Source: Streptococcus cuniculi (lineage in GTDB: Bacteria > Bacillota > Bacilli > Lactobacillales > Streptococcaceae). From it: a DNA stretch of 64,000 nucleotides. The translations under genes and the position numbers were made by a program. This document shows, piece by piece, positions 29,005 through 35,409 of this stretch. The notes under the pieces are model-generated. The model worked only from the letters and a program-made list of their open reading frames with translations. It made no database searches and was not told where the DNA came from. The first letter of the stretch is position 1; every line of letters starts with the position of its first letter. Location: positions 186,001 through 250,000 of the forward strand of contig NZ_MSJM01000002.1 of assembly GCF_001921845.1 (NCBI RefSeq). The letters run 5' to 3'.

Positions 29005-30834
29005 TTATTTTCCCTCCAATATATGTTTTAACTGATAACGAAATTCTTGATAATTTTCCGTCTTGAGCAGGGCCTCAATGCCCAATGGCTTCTCCATTAA
29101 CTTACTAAGTACCTGCGAAATGATTTGATGTTTTTCAACTTCTCCCTCTTTCAGTGACACCATAAAGATAATTTTAGGATGAATGCCTTCTGTCTGCACA
29201 CCACGTGGTAACAAGCAAACCGAAATAATATTCTCCTTCCCCCTCATCTCCATAGGATGCGGTATCGCTACTCCGTGAGCATAGATGGTAGATAGATAAT
29301 CTTCTCTCTCTAAGAGAGAGCGCACATAGCCTATCTGCTGATTATCGACTTCTAGCTGACTCGCTAAATCAGCTAAAATCTCTCGATACTCCTCTTTTCC
29401 TCTTATTGTAAAAAAGGTTGGTGAGAGCCACTCAAGAAACAAATCTTCCATAGAACGAGACCTAGACCCTTGAAAGGAATCAATGTAGCTGGCCATCGAC
29501 ATATCATCTAAATTCTCCTGAATTTCATCTAAGTGAATCACTGGACATGGTAAGGCGCAATCTATATCTGTTATGGAAAAGACCAAATCCGGCTGAAACT
29601 GCTGAATTGCTTGTTTTTCAAGTAAAGAGAAAGTCTGAATCATCGCATTTGGAAAAATACGTCTCAGTTTCAAATGAACTAGTTGGGCAATGCCACCGCC
29701 CGAAGAGCAAATAACACCTATCCGATACTGCTGCTCCAAACGCTTTTGCCTACTTTTCTGATAAGGGACCAGCATGTGTGTTGCTAGATAGGCAATCTCA
29801 TCAGATGTAATGGTAATCTGATAGACTTCTTCCAGCCACCTAGAAAATTTCAAAGCCGCATTATAGATAACAGGATAGTTCTTACTAATATGACTGGCGT
29901 ACGGATTAACACTGACAATTCCCTTCCGCGATCGTTCAATCAACGCTGCAATATGCAAACACACCACATTTAGAAACTCATCATCACTTGAACATTCGGT
30001 CTGATGGACTGTATCAAAAGTTTGAAAATACTCGCCAATCCTCTTTTTCAAGGACAGGGATCTAGTGTCTTGTTGTTGTCTGGTCCGAATAGATAAACTA
30101 TTTTCCAAAAACTGACGCTTATCTTTAGAAAATAAGTGCTTAATAGTCTCTAAATCCTTGTCTAAAACCGAGTCCAGCTCTTCTAAGCCCAGGGAGCCTG
30201 CTACCATCTCCATGCATAATAACAGAGCCAATTCCTGCTCTGCAATATGAATCTCTGCAATATCTGGGATATACGCGCAGGATTGAAACCAATCTGATAA
30301 CAGGCCACTGATTTGGGATTGTTGGCTGTCTGTGATATACTCTGTGATAAATCCTCGATAGCTGGCATGCTGCAATAACCAAGCAATTTTTTCTGCTAAA
30401 GATGCCTTGACCCGAATGCCATAATGAGCTTTTCTCTCTAGAACAAGTCCTTGTTCCTTGAATAGCTGCTCTAGTTTTTTTAGATCCTTTTTAATCTGAC
30501 TGCTACTACTACACAGTTCATTTGCCAAAAATTGAATCGTAATGTAATCTGGATAGACTAGCAACAAAAAGCCGATTTTATCCAAACGCATCTCCTGACT
30601 GTCCACCACATCAAATTGCAGGCTTTCAAAATATTGTTGAAATAATGCAGAATCCGTAATCGAAAGACGATAGCCTGATTTATACTTTTCAATGATAAAT
30701 CCAGAATCAAGCTCATTTAATTGCTTAATATCATTTTGGATGGTTCGCCTAGAAACCTTGAGAGATTCGGCAAGGGTCTGCTCAGGAGTATAGTCATTGT
30801 CCAATAAAGTAGATAAAACCAAGTCACTTCTCAT
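29005..30834 (-). CDS. LicR/MtlR-type PRD transcriptional activator with IIB and IIA domains
   Basis: 609-residue PTS-controlled regulator. N-terminal helix-turn-helix (LLDNDYTPEQTLAESLKVSRRTIQNDI) and Mga-like second HTH (about 70-160), two PRD domains (about 180-280 and 290-385), a IIB-like domain with CSSGGG (about 380-385), and a C-terminal IIA-like domain with HGVAIPHP (about 525-532), the likely phosphorylated His. It is first in the operon and probably senses its own PTS by phosphorylation. A promoter and a cre-like site lie upstream. Confidence 0.88.
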   Translation of the reverse strand: MRSDLVLSTLLDNDYTPEQTLAESLKVSRRTIQNDIKQLNELDSGFIIEKYKSGYRLSITDSALFQQYFESLQFDVVDSQEMRLDKIGFLLLVYPDYITIQFLANELCSSSSQIKKDLKKLEQLFKEQGLVLERKAHYGIRVKASLAEKIAWLLQHASYRGFITEYITDSQQSQISGLLSDWFQSCAYIPDIAEIHIAEQELALLLCMEMVAGSLGLEELDSVLDKDLETIKHLFSKDKRQFLENSLSIRTRQQQDTRSLSLKKRIGEYFQTFDTVHQTECSSDDEFLNVVCLHIAALIERSRKGIVSVNPYASHISKNYPVIYNAALKFSRWLEEVYQITITSDEIAYLATHMLVPYQKSRQKRLEQQYRIGVICSSGGGIAQLVHLKLRRIFPNAMIQTFSLLEKQAIQQFQPDLVFSITDIDCALPCPVIHLDEIQENLDDMSMASYIDSFQGSRSRSMEDLFLEWLSPTFFTIRGKEEYREILADLASQLEVDNQQIGYVRSLLEREDYLSTIYAHGVAIPHPMEMRGKENIISVCLLPRGVQTEGIHPKIIFMVSLKEGEVEKHQIISQVLSKLMEKPLGIEALLKTENYQEFRYQLKHILEGK

Positions 30835-30846
30835 ATCCCTCTCCTT

Positions 30847-30901
30847 TTAAAACGCTTACATCTTCTATCATTATTATATTCTTATTTTTCCAAATACAAA
30901 A
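30847..30901 (-). promoter_or_regulatory. Promoter and cre-like site of the Frv-like operon
   Basis: Minus strand: TTTTGT, a 17-bp spacer and TATAAT (30873-30878). Just downstream of the -10 is TGTAAGCGTTTTAA (30847-30860), one mismatch from the usual catabolite-responsive element. A cre at this place would block transcription when CcpA is bound. Confidence 0.5.
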
Positions 30902-30947
30902 GATGTAAATTTTCCTTTTGACCTGGAAAAAAGTAACTGATTCTTAT

Positions 30948-30975
30948 AAAAAACAGCGCAAGAAAAGAACTCGCT
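30948..30975 (-). terminator. Weak terminator-like hairpin upstream of the licR-type gene
   Basis: Minus strand: imperfect stem AGCGAG / CTTGCGCT closed by GTTTTTT. It could stop minus-strand transcripts coming from the small-gene region to its right. The remaining bases of 30976-31081 show nothing further. Confidence 0.3.
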
Positions 30976-31081
30976 TTTATTGTTCCATGTCGTATCGCTG
31001 AAAAGATGATTGAAAATTGTATACTATATTTTGCACAGATGAACAAGGAAAAAACCGATTATTTTTTATTGAAGCACTCAC

Positions 31082-31109
31082 TTGCATTATCCATGTAAAA
31101 TGGTATAAT
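31082..31109 (+). promoter_or_regulatory. Promoter of the candidate small RNA
   Basis: TTGCAT, a 16-bp spacer and TATAAT on the plus strand, with the expected start point at about 31115-31117. It is 5-6 bases before the first hairpin. Confidence 0.7.
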
Positions 31110-31114
31110 GATAA

Positions 31115-31228
31115 TAGAAAAGGAGTTGAGCGCCAACTCAACTCCCATGTAGAACCGTTTAAGACGGTGGCTCATAACAGAATGAGTAATCCGTTAACTT
31201 GCCAAAGCTAAAGACGGATTACTTTTTT
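31115..31228 (+). ncRNA. Candidate structured small RNA of about 115 nt
   Basis: Four hairpins in a row behind a good promoter. H1 is GGAGTTGA / TCAACTCC, perfect 8 bp (31122-31145). H2 is ACCGT-TTAAG-ACGGT (31154-31168). H3 is CTCAT / ATGAG (31171-31186). H4 is GTAATCCGT / ACGGATTAC, perfect 9 bp (31186-31222), followed by T6, an intrinsic terminator. No open reading frame of note is inside. It is a self-contained transcription unit in the island. I do not recognise the family; T-box and tracrRNA landmarks are absent. It may be one of the streptococcal intergenic RNA motifs. Confidence 0.7.
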
Positions 31229-31260
31229 GTTGCTTTCACAAATTATACCTATAGAACATT

Positions 31261-31298
31261 AAAATCCCAGCTTGCCAAGTAAGACAAGCTGGGATTTT
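31261..31298. terminator. Bidirectional terminator
   Basis: Perfect 14-bp stem AAAATCCCAGCTTG / CAAGCTGGGATTTT with a 10-base loop. It separates the small RNA from the minus-strand remnants to its right and could end transcription from both sides. Confidence 0.75.
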
Positions 31299-31351
31299 GG
31301 GCTATCAATCTGATAAGTTAACATAAATATCTCTAATGATTCATCCAACTA

Positions 31352-31502
31352 TCAAGAAAAGAGAGATACTAAATCATCAGTCGTCAATGCAGAAATTACA
31401 ACCAAATCATCAGTTTCTTTTTGAATCTTACTGGATAGTTTTTTTAGACCATCCCTAAAGTCTATATCTGCAATCACTAAGTCTTAATTTATCACGCGTC
31501 AT
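31352..31502 (-). pseudogene. Frameshifted small gene of unknown function
   Basis: An ATG with AGAGGAG 8-9 bases upstream begins MTRDKLRL and soon stops. In the next frame the reading continues as LVIADIDFRDGLKKLSS... to a stop at 31352. Removing one A from the TTAAGAC segment joins both into a 49-residue protein without cysteines. The match of start, ribosome site and continuing frame argues for a real small gene broken by one base. I do not recognise the product. Confidence 0.4.
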
Positions 31503-31586
31503 TTATTGTTCTCCTCTTATAATGTTTTGGCATTGATAATACCACCAGACATTCCCCTAACAAGCAACTTATCCTATAGACTGATG

Positions 31587-31886
31587 TTATTTTAGCGGCT
31601 TGAAGGACTTCTGCATGGCATATCCACACCTTTCTAGTATAAAAATCAGTAAGTCTCTCTTAATATATTCTACGATTAACTCAATGAGTTGAGATAACTT
31701 ATGCTGATCTCCAGCTGTATCAAGATGATTTCCTTCAATAAATTGGATAATCCAATCAGTTTTAGATACATTTCTTGATAGTAACTTCATTCGCTCACTT
31801 GAAATAACTTTATCATAGTATACTTCTATACCCCATCCAGTATTATCTGCCGTTGTAATAGCTAGTTGTTCAATAGTTTCAAACAT
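31587..31886 (-). CDS. Hypothetical small protein (possible immunity-type)
   Basis: 99-residue soluble protein with no signal peptide or membrane helix. It has GWGIEVYYDK near residue 17 and a helical C-terminal half (LSQLIELIVEYIKRDLLIFILERCGYA). A strong AGGAGGT ribosome site lies 7 bases before the ATG, and a TTGAGA-17-TATAAT promoter sits about 100 bases upstream, so it is expressed as a single gene. I do not recognise the family. The neighbourhood contains an immunity-like fragment, which makes an orphan immunity protein possible but unproven. Confidence 0.6.
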   Translation of the reverse strand: MFETIEQLAITTADNTGWGIEVYYDKVISSERMKLLSRNVSKTDWIIQFIEGNHLDTAGDQHKLSQLIELIVEYIKRDLLIFILERCGYAMQKSFKPLK

Positions 31887-31902
31887 ATTAATTACCTCCT
31901 AC

Positions 31903-32106
31903 ATTCTTGGGGATTTCCCAATCTTTGTCTGGTTCCTCCTACAGAATTTTCTACATAGCTATGTTGATGAGGATTATGAAACTATTATATCTCACTTCCC
32001 ACATCTTCTCAACCGTATATCTTCTGTCGAAGCTGATGATGTCAAGCCTCAATTACACTGGACACTATGGCATTCTGCCACTTCGTCCACCAACCCTATA
32101 CGCTGA
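31903..32106 (+). pseudogene. Fragment resembling a CdiI_2-type immunity protein
   Basis: An open plus-strand frame without a start codon reads DFPIFVWFLLQNFLHSYVDE, then DYETIISHFPHLLNRISS, to a TGA at 32104. The pattern FPxFVWFL...Y..D..YE resembles contact-dependent inhibition immunity (CdiI_2-like) proteins, as far as I recall the family. It overlaps the promoter of the opposite-strand gene and lacks its N-terminus, so it looks like a relic. It ends 10 bases before the right 23-bp repeat. Confidence 0.35.
31984..32012 (-). promoter_or_regulatory. Promoter of the 99-residue hypothetical gene
   Basis: Minus strand TTGAGA, 17-bp spacer, TATAAT. The predicted 5' leader is about 90 bases. Confidence 0.55.
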
Positions 32107-32115
32107 CATTCAAAA

Positions 32116-32138
32116 AAAAGGAGCAACTAGCTCCTTTT
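32116..32138 (-). terminator. Terminator of the polyprenyl synthase gene, right copy of the 23-bp repeat
   Basis: GGAGC/GCTCC hairpin flanked by A/T tracts, T8 on the minus strand. It is identical, loop included and in the same orientation, to 23569-23591. Confidence 0.85.
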
Positions 32139-32144
32139 CTTATC

Positions 32145-33125
32145 CTAACAACTTCTTTTGAGCAAGCGCTCCGTTATCTCCAGCAAGATTGCTTTTGATG
32201 GATGGGCAGGTAATTGCTGAATGGCGGCTACAGCTTTCTGGGTGAAGCGAGTGGCTAACTGCCTCGCCTCTTCTAGCCCACTTTCTTTTTTCATCAAGGC
32301 CACCACAACTTGGACATCTGCTGCTGTCATCGCCTGCTTTTTATCAAGATAGGGACGAAAGGCTACAGGATTTTTTTGCAGGGCACAGATGAGTGGTAAA
32401 TTATAAATCCCTTGCCCAATATCTTCTAAAACGGGCTTATTTAACATCTCACTATCTTCAGTATAGTCCAACAGGTCATCAATCATCTGAAAGGCCATCC
32501 CGATATAAAAGCCGATATGACCTGCCAGTCGAATCGTTTCTGGGTCTGCTCCGCCAAAATACGCCCCCTCCCGACTAGCTAATTTAAACAAGGCAGCTGT
32601 TTTTCCTGCGGCAGCCCGTAAATAAGCACGAACCGTCTGGTCTTGTCTGTAATAGGCTGACATCTGATCCAACTCGCCCAGCAAAATCTTCTTCATCGTC
32701 TTGGCATTTACATTCATATAAGGAGAGCCAGGCATGGACTCTAGGAGCAATTCAAAAAAGATGGTAAACAGTAAATCTCCTGTGTAGACCGCAACATCCT
32801 TGCCAAAACGGCTTTGAACAGTCACCTGCCCTCGCCGTAGCGGCGAATCATCAATGACATCATCGTGGACCAAGGTTGCCAAATGCAAGACCTCTAACGA
32901 AGCGGCCGCTGTCACCAACTGTTCCTTGTCCAACCTTGCTGCGTCGCCAAAGGCTTCAAATAAAAAGAAAAAAGCTGGACGCAAATACTTTCCACCTGCG
33001 CTATTTAAGGCCACGACTGCCTGCTCGATGCTCTTGTTGCGGATATGCAGTTTCCGCTCAATTAAAGCCCTTACACCATCAAGCTGTTCTCCCAACAATG
33101 GATAGCGACTCCAATACGATGCCAT
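32145..33125 (-). CDS. Polyprenyl diphosphate synthase (menaquinone side chain)
   Basis: Trans-prenyltransferase of 326 residues with both Asp-rich motifs: LVHDDVIDDSPLRRG (about 86-100) and FQMIDDLLDYTED (about 212-224), plus GGKYLRPAF near residue 48 and GDLLFTIFFEL. By neighbourhood and family it should make the long polyprenyl chain used by MenA. In S. agalactiae-like genomes such a gene lies next to the cyd operon; here 8.5 kb intervene. Its 3' end meets the 23-bp terminator. Confidence 0.87.
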   Translation of the reverse strand: MASYWSRYPLLGEQLDGVRALIERKLHIRNKSIEQAVVALNSAGGKYLRPAFFFLFEAFGDAARLDKEQLVTAAASLEVLHLATLVHDDVIDDSPLRRGQVTVQSRFGKDVAVYTGDLLFTIFFELLLESMPGSPYMNVNAKTMKKILLGELDQMSAYYRQDQTVRAYLRAAAGKTAALFKLASREGAYFGGADPETIRLAGHIGFYIGMAFQMIDDLLDYTEDSEMLNKPVLEDIGQGIYNLPLICALQKNPVAFRPYLDKKQAMTAADVQVVVALMKKESGLEEARQLATRFTQKAVAAIQQLPAHPSKAILLEITERLLKRSC

Positions 33126-33218
33126 TTCGAATCTCCTTGCTTCCTAACTGCTCTCTATTTTACATTATTTAGGCTGCAATAGCTAGTATGGCATGCTGGA
33201 TTTTAGTAATAAGCAATG

Positions 33219-33269
33219 AAAAAGCCGAAACGTCTAGCGACCAAGATTCAGTTGCTGGAACGTTTCAGC
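33219..33269 (-). terminator. Terminator after the ATP-grasp gene
   Basis: Long imperfect minus-strand hairpin (GCTGAAACGT / ACGTTTCGGC outer arms, CCAGCAAC / GTCGCTAG inner arms) followed by T5. It lies 66 bases after the ATP-grasp stop codon. Confidence 0.6.
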
Positions 33270-33334
33270 TACTACTCCCACATAGAACCATTCACTCTTA
33301 TCTTCTTTGAAATCATAATCAATGACTGTTAATT

Positions 33335-34477
33335 CTATATGGATAGCAATGGTGCAAATGCAGCATAAAACTCTTTTTCTCCTAATTCTTGAAGTCCAGA
33401 TACTTGCCCATCACCGAACTCCATTAGAATTAAGCTTCCGTCTTCTTTCCGTGCTACATCTATTGTAACGAAATTACTATTGACCTTCTGAACGATGGAT
33501 CTAATCCATGCTGTCTCGCTACTAGACAAATACCCATCCGTATTACCATTCCAATAATCACCAATTATCAGTATTTCCCCTGCATAAACAAAAATTCTAT
33601 ATTCTTCCGCTATCGGCATGCCACTTTTGTCATGAAACCCAATATAATTTAACTTTTCATATTTCCGAAGAACAATCCCTCCAACGAATTGACTACCTTG
33701 TCTTTTAACGAAATTCGTAACAATTTCTCTAAAGTTTACTTGATTTGCTATATTATCAATATAACAAGCATCATACCATTCATGTTTCCTACTTTTCACA
33801 TAATCCTTTACAATGAAAGCTCCTTGTTTGTCTCCCACCTTTTTTTCAATATCTTCTAACTTATCGCTAGTTGACCAAAACGATTCAAATGTCTCGCCTT
33901 CAAAAGATTGATACCAGTTTGGTAAATGATGATAGCGTTCATATTCTTCTGGAGTATTGATCAAATAAATTCCTTTGGATAGTAACTCAACATAAAGTCT
34001 ACGATACTCATCAACCGACAGCATCCAGCCTCTATAGATTGTTATCCCTTGTATACTATCTCCAAAAATGAATGACTTTCCTTCTTCGAATCTCTCTAAA
34101 CTAAATAAAGCACAATCATAATTCTTACTCGCATACGTGTACTCTTCTAAATAGTCACTATCAACTTTCCTAAAGTTTAGTGGGTCACTGCTAAATAAAA
34201 AATGAATCGTTGGCTTCTTCTTTAGTAAAATACTACCCATTGCCTGTTTTCCGCTTTTTGATTGAATGAAAAAGCCTTGCTGATTCACACTACCATTGTC
34301 AGCTTGGTTAGGAGCTCGACGAATCATCTCGACCCCAGATACTTGAAATTCATTACCCTGCAAATCATATACAATATCGTTAAGCTTCAAAGATTGGACT
34401 GCCTTAGTTTCAAAACTATATACAAATCCTTTATCTGTAATCGTAAATCTATCTATTATTCTATACACTTCAATCAT
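33335..34477 (-). CDS. ATP-grasp domain protein (R2K-like)
   Basis: 380 residues from the ATG with GGAG 8 bases upstream; a GTG eight codons earlier is less likely. The N-terminal 100 residues form a beta-rich part (YRIIDRFTITDKGFVYSFETKAVQSLKLND) resembling EF-Tu-like domain 2. The C-terminal half (about 190-380) is an ATP-grasp ligase fold of the R2K type: AFIVKDYVKSRKHEW, GGIVLRKYEKL, EYRIFVYAGEILIIGDYW, FVTIDVARKEDGSLILMEFGDGQVSGL with the metal-binding E/D...E.GDGQ. Such proteins are often linked to peptide or nucleotide-type modification; the substrate is unknown. Confidence 0.72.
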   Translation of the reverse strand: MIEVYRIIDRFTITDKGFVYSFETKAVQSLKLNDIVYDLQGNEFQVSGVEMIRRAPNQADNGSVNQQGFFIQSKSGKQAMGSILLKKKPTIHFLFSSDPLNFRKVDSDYLEEYTYASKNYDCALFSLERFEEGKSFIFGDSIQGITIYRGWMLSVDEYRRLYVELLSKGIYLINTPEEYERYHHLPNWYQSFEGETFESFWSTSDKLEDIEKKVGDKQGAFIVKDYVKSRKHEWYDACYIDNIANQVNFREIVTNFVKRQGSQFVGGIVLRKYEKLNYIGFHDKSGMPIAEEYRIFVYAGEILIIGDYWNGNTDGYLSSSETAWIRSIVQKVNSNFVTIDVARKEDGSLILMEFGDGQVSGLQELGEKEFYAAFAPLLSI

Positions 34478-34578
34478 GTAAATTTCTCCAACTGTTTTCA
34501 CATGGATATTGTTATTATCAATTATAAGATGATTAGAAAAAGTTATCTATTAAATCCACCTTTATAGCTACTAAATAC

Positions 34579-34938
34579 CTACTTATTGAATAGTTTTGCC
34601 CAATCTTGTCGCGAATTCAAAATACGTGCTACATAGACATCATAATTTTCAATATAGTAAAAAGCTAGATAGTTTTCAATAGGCATATACCGATAGACCT
34701 TGCCATCATCTGTCAATTGACCGTACCCTCGGCTAGACACGAGAGGACATGCTTCTGGAAAGGTCTCTAAGATCTCCAGCGCTGTCAAGATAAGTTCTAA
34801 TTTTGCATCAGCAGATTGTCGACTGTAAAAATTAACTAAGATGTAGTCATGAATCTCTCGCAAGTCTTGTTTAGCCCTATCTGCTAATGAAACCTTGTAG
34901 CATTTAAAATTAGTCAAGACCAAATTCCTTTCTGACAT
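34579..34938 (-). CDS. RelE/ParE-type toxin
   Basis: Type II toxin of up to 119 residues. The RelE/ParE core is YKVSLADRAKQDLREIHDYILVNFYSRQSA...FPEACPLV...YRYMPIENYLAFYYIENYDVYVARILNSRQDWAKLF. The last Arg/Asp-rich helix is the typical end of this family. The ATG lies inside the antitoxin gene (29-base overlap); a TTG nearer the core is an alternative start. The paired antitoxin is directly upstream. Confidence 0.82.
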   Translation of the reverse strand: MSERNLVLTNFKCYKVSLADRAKQDLREIHDYILVNFYSRQSADAKLELILTALEILETFPEACPLVSSRGYGQLTDDGKVYRYMPIENYLAFYYIENYDVYVARILNSRQDWAKLFNK

Positions 34939-35203
34939 CAGCTAATGGGGTTACTTTTCCTTGAGCAATCTGTTCATGACCTAATAAAATTTCCTTTTTC
35001 AAATCTTCAAAAGCAATCTGAAATTGAGAATCTGGAATGTCGCTCGAAACAAATTCGCGTGCATCAACTGCACCCGTTGCAATCTTTCTGAGAGTTGCGT
35101 TAAAAACATCAGAAAGTGTCACTCTTTCATCTGCTAGAATAGCTTTTGTTTTTTGATAAAAGACAGTTTCTGCCCTGAAATTGACTGGTTGTGTTTTTGC
35201 CAT
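34910..35203 (-). CDS. RelB/DinJ-type antitoxin
   Basis: 97 residues from the ATG with AGAGG 8 bases upstream; a longer in-frame ATG has no ribosome site. The N-terminal ribbon-helix-helix part is VNFRAETVFYQKTKAILADERVTLSDVFNATLRKIA, typical of RelB/DinJ. The C-terminal acidic part would bind the toxin. GTATAC and GTATATAC motifs near the start could be operator sites for autoregulation. Confidence 0.8.
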   Translation of the reverse strand: MAKTQPVNFRAETVFYQKTKAILADERVTLSDVFNATLRKIATGAVDAREFVSSDIPDSQFQIAFEDLKKEILLGHEQIAQGKVTPLADVRKEFGLD

Positions 35204-35409
35204 ACAGTATACCTCTGTTGTAAAGATGTTTCGTATATACATTTTACCATTGTTCTTTACTATTTTGCAACTAAAAACTCAACATCTCTCTCGTTATAGA
35301 TGCTCCCCTCTTACACTTGAAAGCAGATATAGCAGTAAAGTAAGAAGCTTCCTTCTCAAAAAAGACCTTTATGTGGTATGTAAAACCATTGTCTTTATTA
35401 GAATCCTTT

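Noticed and set aside
31082..31228. T-box riboswitch, tracrRNA or csRNA identity for the small RNA
   Set aside because: No T-box bulge sequence, no CRISPR repeat nearby, and no CiaR box at its promoter, so I left the family open.
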